Origin: Acinetobacter proteolyticus
Lineage (GTDB): Bacteria > Pseudomonadota > Gammaproteobacteria > Pseudomonadales > Moraxellaceae
DNA length: 64,000 bases
Direction: 5' to 3'
Assembly: GCF_000367945.1 (NCBI RefSeq)
Contig: NZ_KB849179.1
Span: 2,439,149 to 2,503,148, forward strand
Shown here: positions 1 through 8,533 of the stretch, piece by piece
Layout: each line of letters starts with the position of its first letter
How positions within the stretch are numbered: the stretch's first letter is position 1
Made by a program: the position numbers and the translations under genes
Notes under the pieces: generated by a model
Database searches by the model: none
What the model was told of the DNA's origin: nothing
The model's input: only the letters and a program-made list of their open reading frames with translations

Positions 1-3000
1 GCATCGTCTAACTGGCCTTTATTCACGGCATCGGTATCATTCACGCCTGCACCAACATTGGTAATTGGGTTACCTGCTGCATTGATGCCGGACTTGGTGA
101 TACTTGGGCCATTGTTAATGGTCACACCATCCGTATTAATCACCGTATCGCCAGCAGTCACACTATCCACTTTCAGATTTCGGTTTAATCCGTATTGGAT
201 GGTATTCCCATCTTTAGTCACGGTAAGATTTTCTTCACCATTGACTGTACCAATATCAACCGTATCACCCGCTTTAATTGCTGCATTACCAGCGCCATTA
301 CTTTGTAAATTCCAGCCTTGATCCAAGGCTTCGATTGCATCACCAACCGTATTACTTTCTACACCATTCACGGTATAAATTGGTGCGCTGACTGTGCCAT
401 CTGGATTAACTGTTGAACCGCCACCTAAAGCATCCGATACACTCTTGGCCGTGCCCGCCAATTGGCTACCATTAATCGCTTCATCCGAGGTTGCGCTGAC
501 TTCACCTGCTGCAACACCACTGATCTTTCCTGTTGTGCCATCAATACGAACACCGTTAGCACCACCTACGGTGACATTGTTAAAGTCAACGTCATTTGCG
601 GTTGCAACCTCATAATCAGTACTGCCATCTGGATTGACGGTCTCAGTGACTGTGATATTTTTACCTTGGCTGACTGTACTTTTACCTGCAGCAGTTGCTG
701 CATCAAGTTGGTCTTTATTGATCGCATCTGTGCCGTCTGTACCAGGACCAACATTGGTAATTTTATTCCCCCCTGCATCAATCCCTGACTTGGTGATACT
801 TGGGCCATTGTTAATGGTCACACCATCCGTGTTAATCACTGTATCGCCCGCAGTCACACTATCCACTTTCAGATTTCGGTTTAAACCGTATTGGATGGTA
901 TTCCCGTCTTTAGTCACGCTGAGATTTTCTTCATTCGCAACCGTACCGATATCAACCGTATCACCCGCTTTGATTGCTGCATTACCAGCACCATTGCTTT
1001 GAAGGTTCCAACCTTGATCCAAGGCTTCAATCGCATCACCAACATTGTTAATTGGAGTTTCATTGACGATATAGCTAGGTGCTGAAATTGTGCCATCTGG
1101 ATTTACGGTTGAACCGCCACCCAAATGATTGGCCGTTGAATCAGCAAGGTTGCCTAAGGCTTGTTGGGTTGAATAAAGCTGAGAACCATTAATTGCATCG
1201 GTACTGGTTTCGCTGACCCGACCCGCCGCGACGTTGGTCACTTGACGTTCATTGCCTTCACTTCCAACACTGACCACACTACTTGGCGTTGTGCCTGCAT
1301 AATCGTATGTGACACCCCCAACTGTGCCATTGGCGGTTGGATTGGCTGCTGCAGTGACTGAACCTGCACCCAAAGCAACATCATCCGCATTGGTTGCCGT
1401 TGCACCAGAACCGAGCGCCACACCACGTGTTGCTTGAGCATTGGCAGTATCCCCCAAGGCAATTGCACCTGCCGCTGCTGCTGTAGAGGTATTCCCTAAC
1501 GCGACCGAACCTTGACCAATCGCTTGGTTTTCATTACCTACCGCAACCGCACCATTGGCAGCTGTTGTTCCGGCTGTATCTCCAGCAGCGGTATTGTTAC
1601 GGCCTGTCGCAACAGCACCATCACCATTGACAACATTTGGATCACCAATGGCAACAGCTCCATCTCCAGTCGCACGCTGACCACGGCCAATAGAAACAGC
1701 TCCACCATCGCCAGTTCTAGAATTGGCTGTGGTGCCATCCGAACCAATTGCAACGTTTTGACCTGTTGCACCTGTAGTTACGCCATTCCCCATAGCAATG
1801 TTATTGCTACCACCATCAGTTGTTGTTGCGCTATAACCAATTGCAATATCATTGTCACCGCGTGCTCTTGAAGTCGCTCCAATCGAATTGGAACGAATTC
1901 CAATAGCCTGAGCATCTCCCCCTACTGCTAGTGATTCCTCACCAGAAGATTGTGCATAAGTCCCCATCGCACTTGAAAAACTACCTGTAGAACGGGCATT
2001 ATCCCCAACAGCTGTGCTACTCATACCACTCGCAATTGTAGTATTTCCCACAGCCGTTGAAACATCACCTATAGCCTGAGCATCATTACCGAAAGCTGAG
2101 CTAAATTGAGCTGTAGCCAAAGCACCATTACCAACAGCTGTTGCATCTGAACCATCAGCACGCGCCCCCAAGCCCAACGCTGTTGCAGATAACGTCACAC
2201 CATTCACTACTCGACCACGGGCATAAGCATTCTGGCCAATTGCGGTATCCCCAGCTTCAATCGCCTGACTGGTTCTACCTACTGCCACCGATGATGCACC
2301 TATGGCTTTAGCACTATCACCTAATGCACTTGCATTCGCAGCAGCTTCTGCTAAAGCACCAACAGCTGTAGAGGAGTTTCCTCGCCCTTTTGAACCAGTA
2401 CCTATTGCAACAGAGTCTTCGCCAATTGCTTGTGCAGCAGTAGCAGGATCATAGTTCCTAACCCCAGCAGCACTACCTATGGCAATCCCTTGAGCACCAG
2501 AGACAGTAGCGGAATTACCTAGTGCAATCCCACCAGTAGCTCCTCGGTTAACTGTTGCAGTATTCCCTTGCGCAATGGAGTAATCAGCATCGGCATAACT
2601 TTGACGACCAAACGCAATTGCCGTTTGCCCTGTTACACGGTTAGCCACACCAATCGAAATACTATTGGTCCCGACACCTGTACCATCAGGTGTTGCATTC
2701 GGAGCATCCACCACTTGGTTACCAATCCCCATTAAGATATTGTAACCACCCGTCCCAGCAGTACTATTGCCCTGTCCCAACAAAACATTATGAAAGTTAC
2801 CGCTTGTACTCGAATTATTAGCGGTTCCGACTACGGTTGCCCCGCCCTGTCCAGTAATGGTGTTTTGACGCCCCACAGCGGTTGAACCCGTAAGTACTCC
2901 TCCAGCATTTCCTGTCGGCACACCAGTCCCATACGCAACATTTCCCGCACCGCGACGATTGACCATTGCTTGCTGCCAATTAGAGTTCGTTCCCGAGATA

Positions 3001-3374
3001 CTATTCCCGCATCCCATTGCAACACTACCACCACCATTACCAGTAGTCCCATTGCTAATACTGGCTTCCCCGCCCAGACCACTACATTGCGTTGCAGTCG
3101 GTGAAATCGCTACACTCGAGCCATTACTCGAAGTGCCGCCTGCCGTATTTGCAGCAGCAAATGCACCTGAACTAAAGAAAATTGAACTCAGTGCAATGGC
3201 AATTAAGCTGGGTTTAAGCAAAATTTGTTGATATTGTCGCTGCGAGGAGCTTGTCGTGCTAAGACTTATATTTGTAGTGACATTTCGTTTTTTTGTTACG
3301 CCACGGGCATTTTCTGAAACGACGGTCCATAGATTTAGACTTTTATTCCAGACCAAGCGATAGATTTTATTCAT
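1..3374 (-). CDS. Trimeric autotransporter adhesin (YadA/Ata-like), N-terminal part
   Basis: This is the start of a very large surface adhesin. The 3' end lies beyond the left edge, so about 1124 codons are visible. It opens with an extended signal peptide region (ESPR) beginning MNKIYRLVWN, followed by a hydrophobic core and an AFA cleavage site near residue 70. Roughly residues 80-620 form a YadA-type head rich in repeats such as AIGxxA, AVGxxA and ALGxxA. After that come neck/stalk motifs (AINGSQL, VNPDGT). Members of this family are type Vc autotransporters: trimeric fibres anchored by a C-terminal barrel, here outside the window, which bind host matrix or other cells. The start ATG is at 3374 and fits the ESPR exactly. 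Family assignment is strong; ligand and exact length are unknown. Confidence 0.93.
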   Translation of the reverse strand, partial: MNKIYRLVWNKSLNLWTVVSENARGVTKKRNVTTNISLSTTSSSQRQYQQILLKPSLIAIALSSIFFSSGAFAAANTAGGTSSNGSSVAISPTATQCSGLGGEASISNGTTGNGGGSVAMGCGNSISGTNSNWQQAMVNRRGAGNVAYGTGVPTGNAGGVLTGSTAVGRQNTITGQGGATVVGTANNSSTSGNFHNVLLGQGNSTAGTGGYNILMGIGNQVVDAPNATPDGTGVGTNSISIGVANRVTGQTAIAFGRQSYADADYSIAQGNTATVNRGATGGIALGNSATVSGAQGIAIGSAAGVRNYDPATAAQAIGEDSVAIGTGSKGRGNSSTAVGALAEAAANASALGDSAKAIGASSVAVGRTSQAIEAGDTAIGQNAYARGRVVNGVTLSATALGLGARADGSDATAVGNGALATAQFSSAFGNDAQAIGDVSTAVGNTTIASGMSSTAVGDNARSTGSFSSAMGTYAQSSGEESLAVGGDAQAIGIRSNSIGATSRARGDNDIAIGYSATTTDGGSNNIAMGNGVTTGATGQNVAIGSDGTTANSRTGDGGAVSIGRGQRATGDGAVAIGDPNVVNGDGAVATGRNNTAAGDTAGTTAANGAVAVGNENQAIGQGSVALGNTSTAAAAGAIALGDTANAQATRGVALGSGATATNADDVALGAGSVTAAANPTANGTVGGVTYDYAGTTPSSVVSVGSEGNERQVTNVAAGRVSETSTDAINGSQLYSTQQALGNLADSTANHLGGGSTVNPDGTISAPSYIVNETPINNVGDAIEALDQGWNLQSNGAGNAAIKAGDTVDIGTVANEENLSVTKDGNTIQYGLNRNLKVDSVTAGDTVINTDGVTINNGPSITKSGIDAGGNKITNVGPGTDGTDAINKDQLDAATAAGKSTVSQGKNITVTETVNPDGSTDYEVATANDVDFNNVTVGGANGVRIDGTTGKISGVAAGEVSATSDEAINGSQLAGTAKSVSDALGGGSTVNPDGTVSAPIYTVNGVESNTVGDAIEALDQGWNLQSNGAGNAAIKAGDTVDIGTVNGEENLTVTKDGNTIQYGLNRNLKVDSVTAGDTVINTDGVTINNGPSITKSGINAAGNPITNVGAGVNDTDAVNKGQLDD
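7..427 (-). repeat. Stalk repeat copy 2 of the adhesin
   Basis: This segment is nearly identical to 703-1123, shifted by exactly 696 bases (232 codons), so the reading frame is kept. It encodes a stalk block containing NLKVDSVTAGDTVINTDGV and ending in GGGSTVNPDGT. Repeats of this kind lengthen or shorten adhesin fibres by recombination. It may continue past the left edge. Confidence 0.85.
703..1123 (-). repeat. Stalk repeat copy 1 of the adhesin
   Basis: This is the partner of 7-427, 696 bases apart and in frame. Anchor points matching between copies include gacttggtga at 91 and 787, and gccatctgga at 396 and 1092. The sequence between the copies is a related but more divergent stalk segment. 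Confidence 0.85.
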
Positions 3375-3563
3375 AATATGTACTTCTTTAGAGAATTCTA
3401 ACCCGTACAAATTTAAATAAACAACGCTTATACTCTCTTAACAATAGAGCAACATTTTTAACAATTGCATCACATTTTTGGTAATTTTAGTGAGTTATTC
3501 CAAAAAAGCATAATAAAGCACAAATAGTCTAAATATATTTTACATAATGGGACTTTTTTAAGA

Positions 3564-3610
3564 ATACAGCACAACTGTATATTAAGCTGATGTATAAGTG
3601 TCTCAGCTTA
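3564..3610. promoter_or_regulatory. Two inverted repeats between the adhesin and the AraC-type gene
   Basis: The 261-base gap between two divergent genes is AT-rich. It contains ATACAG-N5-CTGTAT at 3564-3580 and TAAGCTGA-N12-TCAGCTTA at 3583-3610. They lie just upstream of the regulator start at 3636 and could be operators or a leader hairpin. No clear sigma70 pair stands out. The functional role is inference. Confidence 0.4.
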
Positions 3611-3635
3611 TTCTCTTAATTTTATTTTAAAATGT

Positions 3636-4727
3636 ATGAAAAAACAGATGCTTAACATCCACAATGATTATTTGCGACTCCTTGTGGATACTGCGACAAC
3701 TTTTGGTGTCCCAAAAAGTGAAGTGCTTCGATATTGCCAAATTCCTTTATCTTTGCTTGCTGAAAATAACAATCATGAACGTATTAGTTTCAGTCAATGG
3801 ACGGATATTATCATTCGTCTAATCGAACTTTTACCTGATAAAGGGGTCGGTTATCAATTTGGTCTAAATTGTAAATTGACCGTTCATGGTGCACTTGGAT
3901 TCATACTAATTAGTAATAGCACAATTGGAAAGGTACTGATTGATTTACAAAAATATTATAGTATGCGCATCCATAAAATGGATTTATCCATTCTCAATAA
4001 AAATAATAAAATTATTATTCGTTTCAATCCCCTCTATCAACTTCCAACCCATTTAAATGAAAGCAAAAAAAATTCCGTCAATAAATTTTTTATCGAAAGT
4101 GCCATCGTAGATATTATTAACAACTTACAAATGATCACGAACTTCAATTTAACAGGGGTCAACATTCATGTGACATGGGATAAAGAAGATTATCACGCTC
4201 TTTATGAAAAACGCTTACCTATTTTCCATTTTAGCCAAGACTATAATCAAATTAGTTTTGATCTAAAATGTTTAGATCTACCATTAACCTTTAGCTCGAA
4301 TAGTGCTTATCAACTTGCGATGGAAATGGTCAATAAGGAATACCTTTTTTATCAAGATCAGGACAATAAAATTATTTTAAAAGTAAACCAACAACTTAAA
4401 TTTACCCCTGGTCTAGGTTTCCCCAGCTTAACGGATGTAGCAGATAAACTCAAAATATCAGAAAGAACTCTGAAAAGAGAATTAGCGCTTGCCAACACCA
4501 CCTTTTCGGCCCTGCTCCAGACAAGGAAGTTTGAACTTGCCAAAAAGCTTATCGATTCAAACCGTAATATTCAGGAGATCTCTGATTTACTCGGCTATAG
4601 TCATATTAGTGCATTTTCTAGAGCATTTTTTGGTTGGACGGGGAAAAAACCAAGTGATTATATTCGTGAACAACGAGTTTCTATCAGGAACTATTATATG
4701 GAAAAAACCAAGAAATTATATAAATAA
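3636..4727 (+). CDS. AraC-family transcriptional regulator
   Basis: The protein has 363 residues. The N-terminal two thirds resemble the arabinose-binding-like effector domain common in OruR/ArgR-type AraC proteins. The C-terminal part (about residues 245-350) is a double helix-turn-helix, with LTDVADKLKISERTLKREL and IQEISDLLGYSHISAFSRAF matching the AraC signature. It is transcribed away from the trimeric adhesin gene, so the adhesin is the most natural candidate target, but this is inference. The start at 3636 has no obvious Shine-Dalgarno sequence; a second in-frame ATG lies at 3648. Lys/Asn-rich, low-GC codon use matches the surrounding intergenic DNA more than the core genes further right. 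Confidence 0.88.
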   Translation: MKKQMLNIHNDYLRLLVDTATTFGVPKSEVLRYCQIPLSLLAENNNHERISFSQWTDIIIRLIELLPDKGVGYQFGLNCKLTVHGALGFILISNSTIGKVLIDLQKYYSMRIHKMDLSILNKNNKIIIRFNPLYQLPTHLNESKKNSVNKFFIESAIVDIINNLQMITNFNLTGVNIHVTWDKEDYHALYEKRLPIFHFSQDYNQISFDLKCLDLPLTFSSNSAYQLAMEMVNKEYLFYQDQDNKIILKVNQQLKFTPGLGFPSLTDVADKLKISERTLKRELALANTTFSALLQTRKFELAKKLIDSNRNIQEISDLLGYSHISAFSRAFFGWTGKKPSDYIREQRVSIRNYYMEKTKKLYK

Positions 4728-4856
4728 GATTATTAAAATATTAAAGTTTCAAAACAACTAACAGGATCATCCATAAAATTAGACAAATTGTGCATATTTA
4801 ACCCAAACTGTTCCATTATTAAAAAAAGCAAGCTACATTATAAAAACTTAGTTTCA

Positions 4857-4900
4857 CCTCAGATGCTAATGTCCCGAATTAGGCAACTGAGGCTTTTTAT
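4857..4900 (+). ncRNA. Candidate small RNA or terminator element, copy A
   Basis: CCTCAG at 4857-4862 pairs with CTGAGG at 4887-4892, followed by CTTTTTAT, the pattern of a rho-independent terminator. A 28-base core (4873-4900) is repeated exactly at 5000-5027. The loop holds CCCGAATTAGG. A TATAAA box just upstream (about 4838) would allow a separate short transcript. The element resembles, from memory, the C4-like small RNAs reported in Acinetobacter, but that needs a covariance search. It could instead just end the AraC-type gene transcript. Confidence 0.42.
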
Positions 4901-4983
4901 CCAAACCATAATATTGATCATGAATGACTAAATTCATCATCAAATAAAAAATTAGCTATATTTATTATAGCAACCCGGTTTAC

Positions 4984-5031
4984 CCTCAGTTGTCGATACC
5001 CCGAATTAGGCAACTGAGGCTTTTTATTTTT
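4984..5031 (+). ncRNA. Candidate small RNA or terminator element, copy B
   Basis: CCTCAGTTG (4984-4992) pairs perfectly with CAACTGAGG (5011-5019), followed by CTTTTTATTTTT. The core 5000-5027 is identical to copy A, 127 bases upstream, while the flanking DNA is unrelated. A TATATT-like box lies near 4958. Two terminators in tandem with the same loop, and sequence kept between the arms, argue for a conserved RNA rather than a simple terminator. The 349-base gap 4728-5076 holds nothing else recognisable. Confidence 0.42.
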
Positions 5032-5076
5032 AATCCCACCTATTTATATTTTAAATAGAATGATCTAAGCAATAAA

Positions 5077-6117
5077 TTAATGCAGAGCAGCAGAAAAATA
5101 CTTCTTTTTTAGCCACAAAGACACACTAACAAGCGTAATCAATACAGGAACTTCGACCAATGGCCCGATTACTGTAGTGAATGCCACAGGTGATGCGAGA
5201 CCAAAGGTGGCAATCGCAACCGCCAGTGCTAACTCGAAATTATTGCCCGCTGCTGTAAATGAAATGGCTGTAGTTTTGGCATAGTCATTCCCCATCCACT
5301 TACTCATAAAGAAGCTAATAAAGAACATCACGATAAAGTAAATAGACAATGGAATCGCGATACGAAGCACGTCTAAAGGCAAGCTCACAACATCCCCACC
5401 TTTTAGACTAAACATTGCCACGATCGTAAACAATAAAGCCAACAAACTGAGTGGACTGATCTTGGGTAAAAAGACACCTTGATACCAGTCCACCCCTTTA
5501 ACACGGACCAAGATCAAACGAGTCAAAAACCCAAACAAAAATGGAATACCGAGATACACCAATACCGCATGGGTAATGGTCCAAAAATCAACATGGACCA
5601 CTTGCCCAGCAATACCAAAGTACGGCGGTAAAAAGGTGAGGAATAACCAGGCATAGGTACTAAAGAATAAAATCTGGAAAATACTATTGAAAGCGACCAA
5701 AGCAGCGACATATTGATTATCACCACACGCCAACCCATTCCAGACCAACACCATCGCAATACAACGGGCCAAACCAATCAAAATCAGTCCTGTCATATAT
5801 TCTGGATCACTATGCAAAAAAATAATCGCTAATGCAAACATCAGCACAGGTGCAATAATCCAATTCTGTACTAAGGACAAAGTTAAGGTTTTTTTGTCTT
5901 TAAACACTTGCGGCAGCGTGGCGTAATCCACTTTGGCCAACGGTGGATACATCATCAAAATCAAACCCAGCGCAATTGGGATATTGACTGAATCCACATT
6001 CATCTGGTTTAAGCTGACTGAGGCTTGTGGGACAAACACACCAATTACAATGCCCAAAGCCATGGCGATAAAAATCCAGAGCGTCAGGTTACGATCTAAA
6101 AAGGAAAGCGTTTTCAT
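5077..6117 (-). CDS. acr3: ACR3-family arsenite efflux permease
   Basis: This is a 346-residue integral membrane protein with about ten hydrophobic segments, beginning [20 protein letters not shown]. It shows the ACR3 hallmarks, including a cysteine in [15 protein letters not shown] (the conserved Cys of the fourth segment) and an [15 protein letters not shown] stretch. It exports arsenite from the cytoplasm using the proton motive force. It is the last gene of arsC-arsR-acr3 and starts only 6 bases after arsR, so it is co-transcribed and under ArsR control. Length matches the family. No arsH or arsenite chaperone gene follows. Confidence 0.95.
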   Translation of the reverse strand: MKTLSFLDRNLTLWIFIAMALGIVIGVFVPQASVSLNQMNVDSVNIPIALGLILMMYPPLAKVDYATLPQVFKDKKTLTLSLVQNWIIAPVLMFALAIIFLHSDPEYMTGLILIGLARCIAMVLVWNGLACGDNQYVAALVAFNSIFQILFFSTYAWLFLTFLPPYFGIAGQVVHVDFWTITHAVLVYLGIPFLFGFLTRLILVRVKGVDWYQGVFLPKISPLSLLALLFTIVAMFSLKGGDVVSLPLDVLRIAIPLSIYFIVMFFISFFMSKWMGNDYAKTTAISFTAAGNNFELALAVAIATFGLASPVAFTTVIGPLVEVPVLITLVSVSLWLKKKYFSAALH

Positions 6118-6123
6118 GGCATT

Positions 6124-6444
6124 TTAATCACAGCAGCTTTTTGATACCAAGCTTTGTAGGCTTGGAAATATAGTCATCGCTTGGGTATCTAACACCGACA
6201 AAATCTCGTGCCCCCACGCGGGTAGTTGCGGATTGATACGGTAATAGACCCACTGTCCCTGACGGCGATCTTGCAACACACCCGAAGCACGTAATAACGC
6301 CAGATGACGCGAAATTTTGGGTTGGCTCAATTGTAATTTTTCGGTCAGATCACACACGCATAGCTCTTGGTGCTGGGCAATCAACATCACGATATTGAGA
6401 CGGGTGTCATCCGATAAACACTTAAAAAAAGTGACGGCTTCCAT
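6124..6444 (-). CDS. arsR: ArsR-family arsenic-responsive repressor
   Basis: This is a 106-residue winged-helix repressor of the ArsR/SmtB family. The As(III)-sensing motif ELCVCDL (two cysteines in the alpha-3 helix) is present and identical to the E. coli plasmid/chromosomal type. The recognition helix follows (LSQPKISRHLALLRASGV). Binding of As(III) or Sb(III) should release it from the operator upstream of arsC. It lies between arsC and acr3 in one operon. The overlapping palindromes at 6947-6982 are its likely binding sites. Confidence 0.95.
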   Translation of the reverse strand: MEAVTFFKCLSDDTRLNIVMLIAQHQELCVCDLTEKLQLSQPKISRHLALLRASGVLQDRRQGQWVYYRINPQLPAWGHEILSVLDTQAMTIFPSLQSLVSKSCCD

Positions 6445-6488
6445 TTCTGTTTCCTATTTAAATTTTCAATGCAGCACACATAGATTTA

Positions 6489-6911
6489 CTAAATCCGCTG
6501 ACCCTGTTCATCAATTACCTGTTCCCCATCTTCTTTGCGAAATGCGCCTTTTTGAGGGGATGGTAAAATATCGAGTACACGTTCCGATGGTCGACAAAGA
6601 CGTGTGCCCAAAGTTGTGACCACAAAGGGACGATTAATCAGAATGGGATGCTCAAGCATAAAATTGATCAGTTGAGCATCGCTCCAATCTTCACGATCAA
6701 GTGCCAAATCACGATAAGGGTCAACATTGCTTCGAATCGCCTCTCTGACCGTTAACTTTGTATCCTGAATTAAGCGAATCAACTCATCGCGCGTTGGTGG
6801 GTGAATCAAATATTCAATCACGGTTGGCTCAATCCCTGTATTGCGAATCAAAGCCAGTGTATTGCGTGAAGTTCCACACGCAGGATTGTGGTAAATCGTG
6901 ATGTCGTCCAT
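6489..6911 (-). CDS. arsC: Glutaredoxin-dependent arsenate reductase
   Basis: This 140-residue protein has the ArsC fold and the catalytic motif HNPACGTSRNT near the N terminus. The single Cys attacks arsenate, which is then reduced with glutathione and glutaredoxin. Arg residues in the RPFVV region fit the family. It reduces As(V) to As(III), which Acr3 exports. It is the first gene of the arsenic operon, the reverse of the common arsR-first order. A grxC gene is also in this window (31838-32098). Confidence 0.95.
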   Translation of the reverse strand: MDDITIYHNPACGTSRNTLALIRNTGIEPTVIEYLIHPPTRDELIRLIQDTKLTVREAIRSNVDPYRDLALDREDWSDAQLINFMLEHPILINRPFVVTTLGTRLCRPSERVLDILPSPQKGAFRKEDGEQVIDEQGQRI

Positions 6912-6946
6912 TGCACTTGATCTTTTAATAAGAGAATGGACCTTTT

Positions 6947-6982
6947 ATATATGAATATCCATATATATGCAATTCCATATAT
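6947..6982. promoter_or_regulatory. Overlapping ArsR-type operators upstream of arsC
   Basis: Two copies of ATATATG-N6-CATATAT overlap: 6947-6966 and 6963-6982, sharing four bases. They lie 36 bases upstream of the arsC start. AT-rich inverted repeats of this size are typical ArsR/SmtB sites. Binding to both would cover the arsC promoter. Seen directly; the link to ArsR is inferred from position. Confidence 0.7.
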
Positions 6983-7096
6983 TTGTATTAAAACTTTCTT
7001 TTTAAAATATCTGATGAAAATCATTAAGATAATGTAGGCACTGAACTTGAACTATTTTTTATAATAAGGAATGAATGCAGACCTAGCAGCATTCTT

Positions 7097-7306
7097 TTAT
7101 TGGAAAGAACTAAAACGCTCCAACTCATCAATCAGCTGTTTCTTTAAATTATCATCATAAATTTTGAATTTCAGTGTTTCAGTATAATTTTCAACAAAGA
7201 TCAGACGGCTAAACTCACTGTTGACCAAGCCTTTAGCTGCCAAGAATGTTTGATATGCCGACAGTAGAACATTCAAACGATGATTGAGTGGTTTTTTGTC
7301 CCGCAT
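7097..7306 (-). CDS. Small conserved-looking protein of unknown function
   Basis: The gene encodes 69 residues beginning MRDKKPLNHRLNVLL. It has a good ribosome-binding site (GAGGAG, 8 bases before the ATG), which supports it as real. The product is charged and helical-looking, with no signal peptide, membrane segment or Cys. No family recognised. It stands alone between the ars operon and another small gene on the other strand. A small hairpin GAATGC-N10-GCATTC follows it at about 7073-7094. Confidence 0.6.
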   Translation of the reverse strand: MRDKKPLNHRLNVLLSAYQTFLAAKGLVNSEFSRLIFVENYTETLKFKIYDDNLKKQLIDELERFSSFQ

Positions 7307-7546
7307 ATCAATTGCTCCTCGTTTTTCTAAACCTCTTCCCCTTTATTTGCCATGATTTAAACCTGTTTCGATGAGTGCTCGTCAGTTTTATTGTTATTCA
7401 ATTTTTATTATATAAATCACGATAATGTTTTGAGATGACATTTTGATGACAAGAATGCATTTTCAGGAAAATGCAATGAACATCAGCTAGATAAGTTTTC
7501 TTATATAGACTATGCTGTATAGATCTCTTCAAGATGATCAACAATA

Positions 7547-7780
7547 ATGAGTGATATCTGTCTATTAACTGAATTAAATCAAATGATTCATTATTATGTG
7601 ACACGGAATGGATATCGACCAACGCGAATTGTTCTCGGGTATAAGGCCTATACCACACTGATGCAAAACCCAAGCTTTTCTAGTGAAGTCTTAAACTCTG
7701 CACTCGATCCAAATAAACGTAAATATAAAAAACTCAAAATTAAACTAACCAAGGACGATGAACAGTTAGAACTCGAATAG
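7547..7780 (+). CDS. Small hypothetical protein
   Basis: The gene encodes 77 residues beginning MSDICLLTELNQMIHYYVTR. The C terminus is very rich in Lys, Asp and Glu (KLKIKLTKDDEQLELE). No membrane segment or signal peptide. The middle part (NGYRPTRIVLGYKAYTTLM) looks like a folded beta/alpha segment, arguing against a random ORF. The ribosome-binding site is weak. An opposing 91-codon ORF across the same DNA has poorer composition and was set aside. No function can be given. Confidence 0.55.
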   Translation: MSDICLLTELNQMIHYYVTRNGYRPTRIVLGYKAYTTLMQNPSFSSEVLNSALDPNKRKYKKLKIKLTKDDEQLELE

Positions 7781-7889
7781 TCTGCACATCTCTATCAAAT
7801 CCGATATCTCATCACATGCTTAAGAATAGACACAATAAGCTACTGTGATTGAAGTACATCTACAAACAGCAGCTTAAGTGACAAGACCT

Positions 7890-8093
7890 TCAGACTTCAT
7901 TTTCTTCAAAGATAAAAATCTGTTCAATGCTCAGCCCAAATGCATGGGAAATTTTAAAAGCGAGCGATAGACTTGGGTCATAACGCCCCTTTTCAATTGC
8001 ATTGATGGTTTGTCGTGACACACTGACATAATCCCCCAAATCACTTTGCGACCAGCCTTTGTCCTTCCTTAACTCAGGTAGTTTATTTTTCAT
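7890..8093 (-). CDS. XRE/Cro-type transcriptional regulator
   Basis: The product is a 67-residue, single-domain helix-turn-helix protein. The recognition region reads WSQSDLGDYVSVSRQTINAIEKGRYDPS, a classic Cro/XRE signature. The chosen start (MKNKLPEL) overlaps the stop of the upstream membrane gene as ATGA at 8093-8090, so the two are translationally coupled. A longer reading frame upstream is only the other gene's DNA in another frame. It probably represses its own operon through the palindromes at 8475-8490 and 8518-8533. Similar small regulators paired with small membrane proteins are common in bacteria. Confidence 0.88.
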   Translation of the reverse strand: MKNKLPELRKDKGWSQSDLGDYVSVSRQTINAIEKGRYDPSLSLAFKISHAFGLSIEQIFIFEENEV

Positions 8094-8464
8094 CGGTATT
8101 TCCAAGTTCCTACAACGGTCGCAATCGACCAAAGCATGGCCATCATCGGCCAAATGATAAACATTGTGAGTTTTGGAAATCCGACATTTTCCAGAAAACC
8201 ATAACTAAACGTAATCAAAGATGTGCCTATAAAACTGATGCCGAGCGCCTGTAATTGTATCTTCTGTTGCAGTTCATCAAAACGTTTGAATTGTTGAATA
8301 ATCACAAATGCAATGACGAATGCTGGCAACATTGGCGTTAATGAAATAACAATTTTCAGCCATTGTGTATCAATCAAATTTAAGGCTTTCAATGAGCCGA
8401 TTAAAACCACCACATAAATTGTAATGGCGATCAGGAGTTGCAACAGATTCCGAGGATGATTCAT
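8090..8464 (-). CDS. Small membrane protein partnered with an XRE regulator
   Basis: The product has 124 residues if translation starts at 8464 (MNHPRNLLQLLIAITIYV); an in-frame start at 8512 would add 16 residues but would lie within the promoter. It has four predicted membrane segments in two pairs, with a polar segment (QQFKRFDELQQKIQLQALG) between them. The pattern is that of DUF-type proteins encoded next to small XRE regulators. Function unknown. It shares a four-base overlap with the regulator gene. No enzyme motif is visible. Confidence 0.78.
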   Translation of the reverse strand: MNHPRNLLQLLIAITIYVVVLIGSLKALNLIDTQWLKIVISLTPMLPAFVIAFVIIQQFKRFDELQQKIQLQALGISFIGTSLITFSYGFLENVGFPKLTMFIIWPMMAMLWSIATVVGTWKYR

Positions 8465-8474
8465 ACCGCACCAT

Positions 8475-8533
8475 GTAAAGTAAGCTTTACACAAAGATAA
8501 TAAACCCAGCACAAAATGTAAAGCATACTTTAC
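8475..8533. promoter_or_regulatory. Two identical-arm palindromic operators
   Basis: GTAAAG-N4-CTTTAC occurs at 8475-8490 and again at 8518-8533, with centres 43 bases apart (about four helical turns). On the minus strand a TTTACA -35-like hexamer within the upstream copy sits 17 bases from TATCTT, so the sites bracket the likely promoter of the membrane/XRE operon. The XRE protein is the likely ligand (inference). Confidence 0.72.

Noticed and set aside
703..1123. Repeats as a possible CRISPR array
   Set aside because: Units are long, in frame with the adhesin, and have no spacers.
58..1871. Plus-strand ORFs of 60-122 codons
   Set aside because: They lie opposite the adhesin gene and arise from its repeats and biased codons.
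7398..7673. Minus-strand 91-codon ORF
   Set aside because: Overlaps the 77-residue ORF on the other strand, with poorer composition and no ribosome-binding site.
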